This document shows, one piece after another, positions 43,534-52,393 of a DNA stretch of 64,000 nucleotides (positions within the stretch are counted from its first letter, which is position 1; every line of letters starts with the position of its first letter). The stretch comes from JALYUS01 sp038231255. Lineage in GTDB: Bacteria > Chloroflexota > Chloroflexia > Thermomicrobiales > JALYUS01. A program made the translations under genes and the position numbers. The DNA is taken from NCBI GenBank assembly GCA_038231255.1, contig JBBRLR010000002.1:1-64000 (forward strand), written 5' to 3'. A model generated the notes under the pieces. It was not told where the DNA came from. It made no database searches and saw nothing but the letters and a program-made list of their open reading frames with translations.

Positions 43534-43906
43534 GGGCAGCAAGACCGACATCGGGTCGCTGCGGATCGCGGTGGTCGGCCACTGTGCGTCGGGCAAATCC
43601 ACGCTGGTCGGCGCATTGCGCCAGGGTGGGTATGACGCGCACGCCATCGCGCAGGAGCATTCCGGCGTGATATGGCTGTGGCGGCATTCCGAACCCGACG
43701 TGCTCATCTATCTCGACGTGCCGCTCGCCGCCGTGCGCGCCCGTCGCGGCGAGGAATGGCCGCAGGCGGTCTACGATGCCCAGGAAGCCCGCCTGACCGA
43801 TGCGCGGGCGCACGCCGATCTCGTCCTCGATTCGAGCAAAGCGTCCATCGCGGAAATGACCGCGCAAGCGGTCGCGTTCTTACGTGCCCGCGTTACGCGT
43901 TCTTGA
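43526..43906 (+). CDS. Small P-loop NTPase, kinase-like
   Basis: A 126-residue protein with Walker A VVGHCASGKST and LIYLDVPLAAVRARRGEEW, recalling the lid and Arg regions of nucleotide or shikimate kinases. The C-terminal half is helical with DLVLDSSKASIAEM. It is small for a kinase and lacks a long acceptor domain, so the substrate is unknown. ATG 43526 overlaps the phosphatase stop by 8 nt. Its 3' end overlaps the converging hydrolase gene by 14 bp. Confidence 0.72.
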   Translation: MAEGSKTDIGSLRIAVVGHCASGKSTLVGALRQGGYDAHAIAQEHSGVIWLWRHSEPDVLIYLDVPLAAVRARRGEEWPQAVYDAQEARLTDARAHADLVLDSSKASIAEMTAQAVAFLRARVTRS

Positions 43907-44897
43907 CGTACTTGTCGAAGAAGGCGAGGTTGGACTGCACGTATTCCTGGAAACCCGTTCCCTGGAATGAGTGCGGCTGGCCCTGATAGGTGTGATACTC
44001 GACTGGCTTGCCCTTCGCCGCGAACGCGTCGCGCAACTTCTCCGCCCACTCGATCGGGCAGATCGGGTCCGCAATTGAGTGGTGGATCGCGACCGGGCAA
44101 TCTATGCGGTCGAGGTAATTGATTGGGGACATGCGGCGGTATGCTTCCGCAATCTTGTCGGGCGGCCCGAACTGATCGGTCACTTTGTCCCCTTCACCGC
44201 CGCCACTGCCGGGTGTCGCCCAGCGGGTGTGGCGCGCGGTATAGTTGTCCACCTCGTCGCCGGAAACGGTGCCGTAGAGCGTCGCCGCCTTGATCTGCCC
44301 TTGCGTCGTCACCAGTACCTGTTGGGTGATACCGCCGCCCATGCTGTGCCCCATCATGCCGACGCGCTTCGCGTCCACCGGCGCGACGAAGCGGATCGCG
44401 TCGAGCAGATTGCGCACGTCGTAGGTGTAGCCGGGTTCGAGTTGGTACTCGCCCTTGTCCGATCCCGCGTAGTTGCGGTAATCGGTCGCGATGGTGACGT
44501 AGCCGTTCTGGGCGAAGAAAATATCCTCGCGTAGCGTGTCGTAGCCGGTGTCGTAGGCATTGAAGGCGAAATGCCCGTGGTTGATGAGCAGCACCGGCCA
44601 CGGCCCGGCGCCCTGCCCAACCGGCATGCACATCAGGCCCGTGATCGTCAGGTCATACGAGCGATGCGAGACGACGAACGCCTCGACGCTGTTGCCCTGC
44701 ATCCCGCGGCTCTGTTTCACCGTGAAATCGCCACCACCCTGCGGGCGCTGCCAGATCGCGTCCATGTAGCGGGCGACCGGGCCGGGTGGCGTGTCATCGG
44801 CGGCGACCGAGAGGGCAGGGGCCATCGCTGCTGCAAGGCCAAGTCCCGCCGCACCGCGCAAGAGTGTCCGTCGTCGGATCAAGCGGTCGTGCGTCAT
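43893..44897 (-). CDS. Tat-exported alpha/beta hydrolase
   Basis: A 334-residue protein that opens with MTHDRLIRRRTLLRGAA, a twin-arginine-type n-region, then a hydrophobic stretch to A-A-D-D; export in folded form is likely. The hydrolase domain has VLLINHGHFAF, the nucleophile GHSMGGGI, IADPICP with the acid, and GQPHSFQ with the His. The closest fold is dienelactone hydrolase/prolyl oligopeptidase. Substrate unknown. The flavoprotein gene lies 27 nt upstream on the same strand. Confidence 0.83.
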   Translation of the reverse strand: MTHDRLIRRRTLLRGAAGLGLAAAMAPALSVAADDTPPGPVARYMDAIWQRPQGGGDFTVKQSRGMQGNSVEAFVVSHRSYDLTITGLMCMPVGQGAGPWPVLLINHGHFAFNAYDTGYDTLREDIFFAQNGYVTIATDYRNYAGSDKGEYQLEPGYTYDVRNLLDAIRFVAPVDAKRVGMMGHSMGGGITQQVLVTTQGQIKAATLYGTVSGDEVDNYTARHTRWATPGSGGGEGDKVTDQFGPPDKIAEAYRRMSPINYLDRIDCPVAIHHSIADPICPIEWAEKLRDAFAAKGKPVEYHTYQGQPHSFQGTGFQEYVQSNLAFFDKYVKNA

Positions 44898-44924
44898 GCG
44901 TTCATCCTCCTTTTCTTCCTTAGA

Positions 44925-46298
44925 TCAGGTCGTGCGGGCAAGGGCCGTGCGGACGAGTTCGGCGGCGCGTGTGCCGCTCACCACCGCGCCCTCGATGGAC
45001 GACGATTCGGTCACTTCGCCCGCGAGTACGAGCGTCGGGAAACGAGTCAGATTCGACGGCAGCCGCTCGCGCGTTCCCGGTGGCTGGGCATACTGACCGA
45101 ACGCCGTGTAGTGGACATCCACCAATTCGGCTTCCTGCTCGATGCCGGAGTGCGGGAACCACTTCGCCAGCGTCGCGAGAACTTCGCGCGGCAACGTCTC
45201 GCGCCGATACGTCTCGTCCGCGCACGCTTCGGCGACGGAGGCCGCAATGAGCAGATGGCCGTGCCCGGTCCCGTCGGGATGCGTCGCGTTGGTGATCTGC
45301 ATGGCGAGGTGAAACCCCGTCTCCATCCGCCGCTTGCCGGCCAGCACGTCGCTGTTGACGAGGATTTTCTTCTCCGGGTAGAGCGAGCGCGGCAACTTCC
45401 ACGCGAGCGTCGTGGAGGGCAGGCCGACCGTCGGGATACGCTGGGCGACGGGCGGGTCGTGCGGTTCGAGGAGCCGCCGTGCTTCCGGCGCCGTCGCCGC
45501 GAGGACGACCGCGCTTCCCTCGATCCGCTCCGTCGCGCCGTTTGGCCGGGCAATCTCGATTGCGGTCACATGCTTGCCATCATTGGAAGGCAAAAGCGCG
45601 CCGACGCGCGTCTCCATCTCGATCTCGCCCCCGACGTTCCGCACCGCGGCCGCAATTGCCTGTGGGATCGCGCCGAGGCCGTCGCGCGTCGTCACAGTCT
45701 GTCCAGAGGCGAGCATCTTGTAGATGAAGCGGAAATCCTTGCTGCTCGTGTCGAGCGCCGGATTGAGGAAAATGCCCGCGAAGAAGGGCCGGAAGAAGTG
45801 TTCGATGCTTCCGACGGAAAAGCCGAAGCGGCGCAGGTACGCCTCGGTTGGCTCATCATGGGTGTCGGCCCAGATGTCGGAGATGCGCGTGCGCAACACC
45901 GATGCGCCGAGCGTGCCGAGTCGCGCCTTGTCCGCCAGCGACACGAGCGGAAAGCCGAGCAGGTCCTTCGGGTTCGTGCTGAATGTGAACGGCGCACCGT
46001 AGTCGAAGCAGATCGCACCCCGGTCGTAAGGGCGGATCAGATCGTCATCGAAGCCGACATCGTCCATCAGGCGGTGCGTCTCCGGGTAGGCGCGGAACAG
46101 CACCTGGAAGCCGTCGTCAATCGGCAACCCGTCGCGCATCCGCGTGCGGACGCGGCCACCGAGATAGTCGGACGCCTCGAAGAGCCGGACGGATACGCCC
46201 GCAGTGACGAGGCGGTACGCGCAGGCAAGCCCCGCCATGCCGCCGCCGATAATCAGGACGGGCCGTTGGGTGTCGGATGGTGTTGCGGATGCGGTCAC
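44925..46298 (-). CDS. FAD-dependent amine oxidase/phytoene desaturase-like oxidoreductase
   Basis: A 457-residue flavoprotein. The dinucleotide site VLIIGGGMAGLACAYRL and the E-A-S-D-Y-L-G-G-R GG doublet follow the start. The C-terminal FAD segment is TLVLAGEVTESSSIEGAVVSGTRAA. The pattern fits carotenoid-desaturase and amine-oxidase relatives that act on hydrophobic substrates. There is no export signal. GTG 46298 has GGGGGAATTC upstream. It is followed by the exported hydrolase; whether they act together is not known. Confidence 0.85.
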   Translation of the reverse strand: MTASATPSDTQRPVLIIGGGMAGLACAYRLVTAGVSVRLFEASDYLGGRVRTRMRDGLPIDDGFQVLFRAYPETHRLMDDVGFDDDLIRPYDRGAICFDYGAPFTFSTNPKDLLGFPLVSLADKARLGTLGASVLRTRISDIWADTHDEPTEAYLRRFGFSVGSIEHFFRPFFAGIFLNPALDTSSKDFRFIYKMLASGQTVTTRDGLGAIPQAIAAAVRNVGGEIEMETRVGALLPSNDGKHVTAIEIARPNGATERIEGSAVVLAATAPEARRLLEPHDPPVAQRIPTVGLPSTTLAWKLPRSLYPEKKILVNSDVLAGKRRMETGFHLAMQITNATHPDGTGHGHLLIAASVAEACADETYRRETLPREVLATLAKWFPHSGIEQEAELVDVHYTAFGQYAQPPGTRERLPSNLTRFPTLVLAGEVTESSSIEGAVVSGTRAAELVRTALARTT

Positions 46299-46358
46299 GA
46301 ATTCCCCCGTCGGTGATGGAAGCCGGAATGGTCGTCACGGGAAGAGTAACACTTTTTG

Positions 46359-46426
46359 GGGTGGCAGCAGACTTTCCCGCCTGCCTTTCGCGGCAAAGGG
46401 GCAGGCGGAAAAGCCTGCTGCCACCC
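46359..46426. repeat. Intergenic palindrome, family A copy 5
   Basis: The arms are 27 bp with two mismatches (GGGTGGCAGCAG-x-CTTT-x-CCGCCTGCC) around a 14-base centre. It lies 12 bp past the stop of the beta-lactamase-like gene. Confidence 0.88.
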
Positions 46427-46438
46427 AAATTCCTGCCG

Positions 46439-47257
46439 TCAACTCGTGTAGAGCGGCCCGACGATACCGGTCGCGGCCATCGCTGCCCGGCTAACGTCGC
46501 CGATCACCTGCTCGCCAACATGCTGGTCGGGGAAGTTCTCGCAATAGACAGAGACGATCAGGCGACCGTTTGGTGCAATGATGAACCCCGCATCGTTCGT
46601 CACGCCCGCGATCGAGCCGGTCTTCGACCCCCAGCGGATGGCGCTGTGCTGCGGCAGGTAGCGCGCGATGCGGTTGCGATTCTGCTGCATTTCCAACATG
46701 CCGATCATCGCGTCGCACGAGGCGCGCGATGCCGCCTCGCCGTCGAGGATCGTCCGGATCACCGCCGCGTAATCGTTCGGTGCGGCGAGGTTTTCCTGCT
46801 CATCGGCGGTCGCCGGTCGCCCCTTCATCTCGCGCCCGAGGATCGAGTTCGCCATGCCGAGGTCGCGCATCGTCCGGTTTACTGCATCCATGCCCGCCAT
46901 ACGGATGAGGATATTCGTCGCCATATTGTCACTGATCGAGATCATCAGATAGATCAGATCGCGCAGCGTCACCTCGATGCCCTGATGCAGGTTGAGCAGC
47001 ACGCCGCTACCCGGCGTCATGTCAGAATCGGTCGTAACGTGGCGGTCATCTAGCGACCGACTGCCCGCGTCAATCTGCCGGAAGATTTCGATCATGATCG
47101 GGATTTTCACGGTGCTGGCCGCGCCGAATTTGCGGTCGCCATGGTGCGACCAACGCACGCCGTCCGGCCCGATCAGCGCGACGCCGACCGTCCCGCTCTC
47201 GCTCGCCTGCGCGACAACCTCCTCAACCATGCTCCAATTTGTCGTGATCCGCGTCAT
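46439..47257 (-). CDS. Class A beta-lactamase-like serine hydrolase, no signal peptide
   Basis: A 272-residue protein of the serine beta-lactamase fold. Motifs are S48-T-V-K51 (nucleophile and base), S109-D-N111 and K212-T-G214. The omega-loop acid is probably E143 in GREMKGR, but the E-x-x-L-N pattern of true class A enzymes is missing its Asn. There is no hydrophobic N-terminus: the protein starts MTRITTNWSMVEEV. It is therefore likely cytoplasmic, or exported by unusual means, and may be an esterase or peptidase rather than a resistance enzyme. Confidence 0.8.
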   Translation of the reverse strand: MTRITTNWSMVEEVVAQASESGTVGVALIGPDGVRWSHHGDRKFGAASTVKIPIMIEIFRQIDAGSRSLDDRHVTTDSDMTPGSGVLLNLHQGIEVTLRDLIYLMISISDNMATNILIRMAGMDAVNRTMRDLGMANSILGREMKGRPATADEQENLAAPNDYAAVIRTILDGEAASRASCDAMIGMLEMQQNRNRIARYLPQHSAIRWGSKTGSIAGVTNDAGFIIAPNGRLIVSVYCENFPDQHVGEQVIGDVSRAAMAATGIVGPLYTS

Positions 47258-47295
47258 CTCCTACCCCTTCGCTCGATCCTGCCACCGCTCGGCCC

Positions 47296-48192
47296 TTATA
47301 TTCGCACAAAATCGGGCGCAAAGAGGCGCAACCGCCGGGTGAGCAGGCGCGCGAAATGGTACACGACGAAGATTTCGAGCGCGAACGGCAGATAGCCGCC
47401 GAAGCCGAGGATCGGCATCTCGAAGACCTTACCAAATCCGACGTACGGGACGGTGTAGTACCACTTCGGCAGCGACCAGTAATTCCACATCTCCCAAAAG
47501 AACCCGCAGATCAACCCGGCAGCCATCAGGCGCGTGATGGTGCGATACGATCGCGCCCGGAGCAGCCCGATAACGCTTGGCTCGCCGAACCGGTCGTTGA
47601 TCGGGTCGAGGATGAGCAAGGGAGACAGCCAGAGGAAGGGGAAGCACTGGTGGGGGAAGAGCAGCGAGAGCGCGAGCGTCCCGACACCCATCGCGGTGAT
47701 CGCGACCCCAACCCGCATCGGCAATCGCGACGACGGTTGCGCAGGATCATCGCGGAATCCGAACGTGCCGAGGAGTTCGGCCACGGCGAGAACGGCGGGG
47801 ACGACGGTGCTGAAGGCGAGCGACGCCCAGAGAACGTACGCGGTGGGACCGTAGTGCCGGTGGGTGAGATAATGCCAGTTGCCGACGTACCGATTGAGTC
47901 GTTCGAAATACCACCAGAACGGCGCGGAAACGGCAAAGAGCGCGAGGAACCCGCCATGACTGCGCCGCCAGAGCGACGTGCCACTCCGCGCCTCCGTCAG
48001 CGCGTCCACGATCAAAATAAAGCCGAGCCAGAGCGGGAAGAATGCGTAGTGCGCGAGCGGCCCAACGCGCGTCCACGCGCTGACCCACGACACGGCATTC
48101 AGCGTCGCGCCGATAGCCAAACGGGGCAGCCATTGCGACGGTGCGATTGACAGTATTTCCTGCGGTGCGGCCCGCTCAAGATGCATTTGCAT
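47296..48192 (-). CDS. Polytopic membrane protein of unknown function
   Basis: About 298 residues with some seven or eight membrane helices, rich in Trp and Tyr (FWWYFERLNRYVGNWHYL, FFWEMWNYWSLPKWYYTVPYVGF). The W-E-M-W-N-Y-W-S pattern followed by K-W-Y-Y recurs in conserved bacterial membrane proteins without known function, as I recall. ATG 48192 is preferred because GAGG lies 12 nt upstream; earlier ATGs at 48204 and 48246 are possible. Neighbours give no clue to its role. Confidence 0.72.
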   Translation of the reverse strand: MQMHLERAAPQEILSIAPSQWLPRLAIGATLNAVSWVSAWTRVGPLAHYAFFPLWLGFILIVDALTEARSGTSLWRRSHGGFLALFAVSAPFWWYFERLNRYVGNWHYLTHRHYGPTAYVLWASLAFSTVVPAVLAVAELLGTFGFRDDPAQPSSRLPMRVGVAITAMGVGTLALSLLFPHQCFPFLWLSPLLILDPINDRFGEPSVIGLLRARSYRTITRLMAAGLICGFFWEMWNYWSLPKWYYTVPYVGFGKVFEMPILGFGGYLPFALEIFVVYHFARLLTRRLRLFAPDFVRI

Positions 48193-48269
48193 GGTGCGAT
48201 TCATCCTCGGACGTGTGCATGATGTCAGCGTGATGTCCGCCCGCATGGATCGTGCCGTGTGTCGGTCAG

Positions 48270-48440
48270 GGGTGGAGCAGACTTCGGCCTGCCGACCCGG
48301 ATTTGCAGGCTGATGAACCTTTACTGGCTGAATCGGTAATCCGGGGACGCAGGCTGGAAAGCCTACGTTCCGGTAGCAGAGACTTTCCGGCCTGTGAGTC
48401 TATTGCCGAATCAAGGTTTAAGGTTCATCAGCCTACTCCA
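48270..48440. repeat. Composite palindromic repeat, family A related
   Basis: A perfect 15-bp inverted pair, AGGCTGATGAACCTT (48307-48321) and AAGGTTCATCAGCCT (48420-48434), encloses degraded GGTAGCAGAGACTTTCC and GCAGGCTGGAAAGCC pieces. The left end GGTGGAGCAGAC is family A-like. It looks like two or more copies nested or recombined. Confidence 0.65.
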
Positions 48441-48458
48441 CTAAACACCGCGCAACGT

Positions 48459-50450
48459 CTACTTGTGTCGCTCGAACCAGCCGACGATGCGCTGGAGGCG
48501 ATCCACACGGTGGAGGGGGCCACCGTCGCGGCTCATGCCGTGCGGCTCTTTCGGGTAGCGGACGAGTTCGGTTTCGACGCCGAGTTTGTGCAGCGCGTTG
48601 TAGACCTGCTCCGCCTGATCCATCGGACAGCGATGATCCTCCTCCTCGTGCTCGATGAAGAGCGGCGTCTTGCAATTGGCGATGTGGGTGATCGGCGAGT
48701 TGCGGGCGTAGACCTCCGGCGCGTCCCACGGCATGCCGCCGAAGTAATCGCCGAGCCAGAGGGTGCCGGTATCATCCACGAGCGCGAGCGTCATCAGGTT
48801 GGAGACGCACCGTTGCGTCGCCGCCGCCCGGAAACGGTCGGTATGCGTGACGATCCAGTCCGTCATATAGCCGCCGTACGATCCGCCCGTCACGTAGAGA
48901 TGATTGGTGTCTATGTAGCCCTGCGCGATCACATGGTCAACCGCTGCCATCACATCCATCATCGGCTTCGTGCCCCAGTCCTGATAGATGCTCGTGCAGA
49001 AATTCTCGCCGTAGCCCTGCGAGCCGCGCGGGTTACAGTAAACAACGACATAGCCCTGCGCCGCGAAATATTGGAACTCGTGGAACCAGCCGACGCCGTA
49101 CGTCGCGGCGGGGCCACCGTGGATTTCCAGCAGCATCGGATACTTCGTGGCGGGGTCGAAGCCCGGCGGCTTAACGATCCATCCCTGAATCTGCTCGCCT
49201 GTGCCGTCGCCCGCCGGGAGCCAGAACTCCTCGCGCCCGCTCGGATCGCGCTCCGCGAGGATGTCGGCGTTCAGTTGGGTCCGTTGGGTTGCCATGCCGC
49301 CGTGCAGCGACTGTGTGTGGACTTCGCCCGGATTCGTCGGCGTAGACGCGCCGTATGCGAGCGTCGCGCCATCGCACGAAATATCCCAGCCTGCGATGGC
49401 GTGCGTCCCCTGCGTGATCTGGGTCGCGGGGCCACCGCTGGCCGGGGCACGCCAGATTTGCGCCGTGCCATTAATCGCCGCGAGGAAGTACAGATCGTCG
49501 CCGACCCATGCGGGCTGGCGGCGGTCGTTCGCGCCCGTGTCCGACATGACGCCGGAGCCGATCGAGCGGTCGAGATCGGTGGTTTGTTTCGGCGCCCCAC
49601 CCGCTGCCGGGACTGTCCAGAGGCGGTCGTTCACGCCGCCCTTCGCCGGGGAGGTGTGGCCGACAATCGCGAGCGTTTTGCCGTCCGGTGACCACGTGGG
49701 GCTGCCGTACGCGCCATCGTGCGGCGTGACTTGCGTCAGCGCGCCGGACGCTACATCCACCGTCCACACATCCGACCGCCGCTCGTGATCTTCGTTCTCG
49801 CTGCGATTGGCGGCGAAAGCGATCGTCGTCCCGTCCGGTGACCAGGCGATCTGTCCGACCGGCATCATGCCGCTCGTTAGTTGCCGCGCCTCGCCGCCCC
49901 CGGAAGGGATCACGAAGAGCTGCTTGCGTGTGTGATCGAAGAACCCTTCGCCGTCATATTTGTACTTGCCGCGCGTGATGATCTTCGGCTTGTCGCTCTC
50001 GTCCTTATACTCGACGTTGTGGACGGGTTCGGGCACCGACGGGACTTTGCAGAGGAAGGCGATTCCGTTGCCATCCGGCGACCAGATCGGCTCGGAGGCG
50101 GCATGATCGTCGGTCGTCAGTCGCTGCGCCTCGCCGCCGCTCGTGAGATTGAGGAGGAAAATCTGCCCCTTTGTGCCGCGATCCGAGACGAACGCGAGGC
50201 GCGTCCCGTCCGGCGACCATGCGGGGTTCGTGTCTTTGTTTTCGCCGCTCGTTACCTGGCGCGCGTCGCCGCCCGCTGTCGGTACGATCCAGATGCTGGC
50301 GCGATTGCGATTCGCTTCGCCATCGGGCTGGGCGACGGTGCAGGCGATCTGCGATCCGTCCGGCGAAAGCGCCACATCGTCCACGAAGCGCAAACGGAAG
50401 AGATCGGTCGCTGAGATACCATGCGTGCGGGCCGGTGCGGCGGAAGACAT
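48459..50450 (-). CDS. S9 family peptidase (acylaminoacyl-peptidase/prolyl oligopeptidase type)
   Basis: A 663-residue cytosolic serine peptidase. A PD40-type beta-propeller covers about residues 20-390 (repeated SPDGS/WSPDGT blocks), then an alpha/beta hydrolase domain with GGSYGGYMTDW (Ser), EEEDHRCPMDQ (Asp) and EPHGMSR (His). It cleaves short peptides at the N-terminal or post-proline side. There is no signal peptide. ATG 50450 has AAAGGA upstream. It is divergent from the UbiA gene. Confidence 0.9.
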   Translation of the reverse strand: MSSAAPARTHGISATDLFRLRFVDDVALSPDGSQIACTVAQPDGEANRNRASIWIVPTAGGDARQVTSGENKDTNPAWSPDGTRLAFVSDRGTKGQIFLLNLTSGGEAQRLTTDDHAASEPIWSPDGNGIAFLCKVPSVPEPVHNVEYKDESDKPKIITRGKYKYDGEGFFDHTRKQLFVIPSGGGEARQLTSGMMPVGQIAWSPDGTTIAFAANRSENEDHERRSDVWTVDVASGALTQVTPHDGAYGSPTWSPDGKTLAIVGHTSPAKGGVNDRLWTVPAAGGAPKQTTDLDRSIGSGVMSDTGANDRRQPAWVGDDLYFLAAINGTAQIWRAPASGGPATQITQGTHAIAGWDISCDGATLAYGASTPTNPGEVHTQSLHGGMATQRTQLNADILAERDPSGREEFWLPAGDGTGEQIQGWIVKPPGFDPATKYPMLLEIHGGPAATYGVGWFHEFQYFAAQGYVVVYCNPRGSQGYGENFCTSIYQDWGTKPMMDVMAAVDHVIAQGYIDTNHLYVTGGSYGGYMTDWIVTHTDRFRAAATQRCVSNLMTLALVDDTGTLWLGDYFGGMPWDAPEVYARNSPITHIANCKTPLFIEHEEEDHRCPMDQAEQVYNALHKLGVETELVRYPKEPHGMSRDGGPLHRVDRLQRIVGWFERHK

Positions 50451-50549
50451 GCCATCATCCTTTCCATTGGCGTATGATGCGCCAACATCGTCACTGCTTC
50501 ACGCGCGCTATGATAGCAAATGGCGCAAACGTGTCTTCGAGAGGTACCG

Positions 50550-51428
50550 ATGAAACCGATTTCTGCCGCTTCACCCGCGCCGCCCATCGCCAACGTTTGG
50601 TGGCGGTTGCGCGGATATTTCCGGCTGGTTCACCCGTTCCCGGTCGCGATGAACGCCGTTGCCTCGGTCGCATTCGCGCTGCTTGCCGCCCGCGGGTGGC
50701 CGGGGATGCGCGTGGTTCTTCTAATTGCGGCGGCCATCATCGGCTCGCAAGCGACGGTTGGCGTCGTCAACGATCTGCGGGATCGCGACCTCGACGCAAT
50801 CGCGAAGCCGAGCAAGCCGCTCGTCTCCGGTCGCGCCACGGTTCGGGGCGCGATATGCGTCGGTACGATCACGCTCCTCGTGGCCCTCGTCGCCGGCTTG
50901 GCAATTGGGCGGCTGTCGCTGCTTTTCGTTATCGCGATGACGACTGCCGGATTGGTGTATGACCTCTGGCTGAAGCGAACAGTGGCCTCGTTCCTCCCGT
51001 ACATCCTCGGCCTGCCGATCCTGCCGATCTGGGCGTGGACGTGCGTGCGCGACGCCCCGCCCCGCCTCTGGCTCACCTATCCGCTCGGCGTGCTGGTTGG
51101 ATTCGGCCTTCATCTCGCCAATGCATTGCCGGACGCCGAGCGCGACGCGGCGGGTGGCGTCCGAGGTATCGTGCAGGTCGTCGGGACACGGGGGGCATTG
51201 ATTCTCTGCATTGGTTCGTTCGCCGTCACGATTGCGCTGATCGCGATCCTGACGGTCGGCCACTGGGACAGGGTGGTGATCGTCCTGATTGGCGTCGCGG
51301 CGGTGTTCCTGATCGGGGCGGCGGGTTCCGCCTTCGTGCGGCCGACGGCGGCGACGTTGCAACGCAATTGGGGCCTGCTGATCGGCTGTGCAATCGGCAT
51401 CGCGGCTGCGTGGCTCCGCGCGCTCTAA
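50550..51428 (+). CDS. UbiA-family prenyltransferase
   Basis: A 292-residue membrane enzyme with about eight helices. The first Asp-rich motif reads NDLRDRDLDAIAKPSKPLVSG, the N-D-x-x-D-x-x-x-D of UbiA enzymes, and the second region is ANALPDAERDAAGG. It attaches a polyprenyl chain to an aromatic, lipid or haem acceptor; the acceptor is not evident. ATG 50550 has GAGAGGTACC upstream. The alpha/beta hydrolase gene starts 10 nt after its stop, suggesting an operon of three. Confidence 0.86.
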   Translation: MKPISAASPAPPIANVWWRLRGYFRLVHPFPVAMNAVASVAFALLAARGWPGMRVVLLIAAAIIGSQATVGVVNDLRDRDLDAIAKPSKPLVSGRATVRGAICVGTITLLVALVAGLAIGRLSLLFVIAMTTAGLVYDLWLKRTVASFLPYILGLPILPIWAWTCVRDAPPRLWLTYPLGVLVGFGLHLANALPDAERDAAGGVRGIVQVVGTRGALILCIGSFAVTIALIAILTVGHWDRVVIVLIGVAAVFLIGAAGSAFVRPTAATLQRNWGLLIGCAIGIAAAWLRAL

Positions 51429-51438
51429 CGGGAGGCAT

Positions 51439-52329
51439 ATGACGCGGGTAACGGTCACGGAACGCTGGCAAACATGGAATGGTCTCCGGTATCGCGTCTG
51501 GGAGCGCCCCGTGCCGGGGAGCGCCGTGCCACCGCTCGTGCTGATCCACGGCTACGCGGCATGTGTCGAGCAATGGGGGCGCTTAATCCGCGACATTGGG
51601 CCGGATGTACCGGTCTACGCCGTGGACCTGATCGGCTTCGGTGAGTCGAGCAAGCCGCGCCATGTCGAATACGGCCGTGCCTTCTACCTGGCGCAACTGG
51701 AACACCTGCGGCAATCCTACCGTCTGGAGCGCGTCGTCGCGGTCGGACACTCGCTCGGCGGGATGCTCGGCATCGAGTGGGCGGCGGAGCAACCGGCGAC
51801 CGTCGCGTCGGTGATCGCGATCGCACCGGGCGGGCTGCTCGCGGGCGACGAATTCAGCCCGCGCCAGCAAGCGATCGTGCGGAAACTGGCGACGCCCGCC
51901 GTCACGCGCCTACTTTTCGGCTTAGTGACGCATCTGCCGTATCGCGTCCTTTCCGCGCCAGCCTATGCGGACCGGGCGGCAATGGAGCCGTACACGCAGG
52001 CCGCGCTGAAACGCGCCCTGCGCGCTCCGGGTGCGGTCTGGTCATATTCCGGTCTGCTCCGCAATCAGGTGGCCTTTCACGCCGTGGCGCACACCGCAAC
52101 CGTGCAATGCCCGCTGCATGTCATCTGGGGCATACGAGATGTGCAGGTCTCGCGCGAAGAAATCACGACACTGAAGCGCCGCTTCCCACAGGCGACATTG
52201 ACGGAACTCGAAGGTGGTGGGCATTGCGTCCACGAAGAACGCTCGCGCGAAGTCGCCGCCGAAGTGCGCGCCCTGCTCGTCCTCGACGATCTTCTCGCGC
52301 CCATCCCTGCCCCGCTGATGATGGATTGA
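51439..52329 (+). CDS. Alpha/beta hydrolase
   Basis: A 296-residue hydrolase. LVLIHGYAACVEQWGRL forms the oxyanion loop, GHSLGGMLGIEWA the nucleophile elbow, GIRDVQV the Asp and GGGHCVHEE the His. All core residues are present, and the cap region around RLLFGLVTHLPYRV is helical. Substrate is unknown. GGGAGG precedes ATG 51439. It lies between the UbiA and metallo-hydrolase genes on the same strand. Confidence 0.85.
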   Translation: MTRVTVTERWQTWNGLRYRVWERPVPGSAVPPLVLIHGYAACVEQWGRLIRDIGPDVPVYAVDLIGFGESSKPRHVEYGRAFYLAQLEHLRQSYRLERVVAVGHSLGGMLGIEWAAEQPATVASVIAIAPGGLLAGDEFSPRQQAIVRKLATPAVTRLLFGLVTHLPYRVLSAPAYADRAAMEPYTQAALKRALRAPGAVWSYSGLLRNQVAFHAVAHTATVQCPLHVIWGIRDVQVSREEITTLKRRFPQATLTELEGGGHCVHEERSREVAAEVRALLVLDDLLAPIPAPLMMD

Positions 52330-52393
52330 GGGCCGCGCGGGTATGCTACGATGCCCGCAGGTCGCCTAATCGTCCGCACGAAGCGAGGTGTTC

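Noticed and set aside
44571..46316. Open frame of about 581 codons on the plus strand
   Set aside because: It lies antisense to the hydrolase and flavoprotein genes, is rich in Arg and His without domain pattern, and ends in repeat sequence.
48252..49691. Open frame of about 479 codons antisense to the S9 peptidase
   Set aside because: The opposite strand has a complete peptidase with all catalytic motifs; this frame has none.
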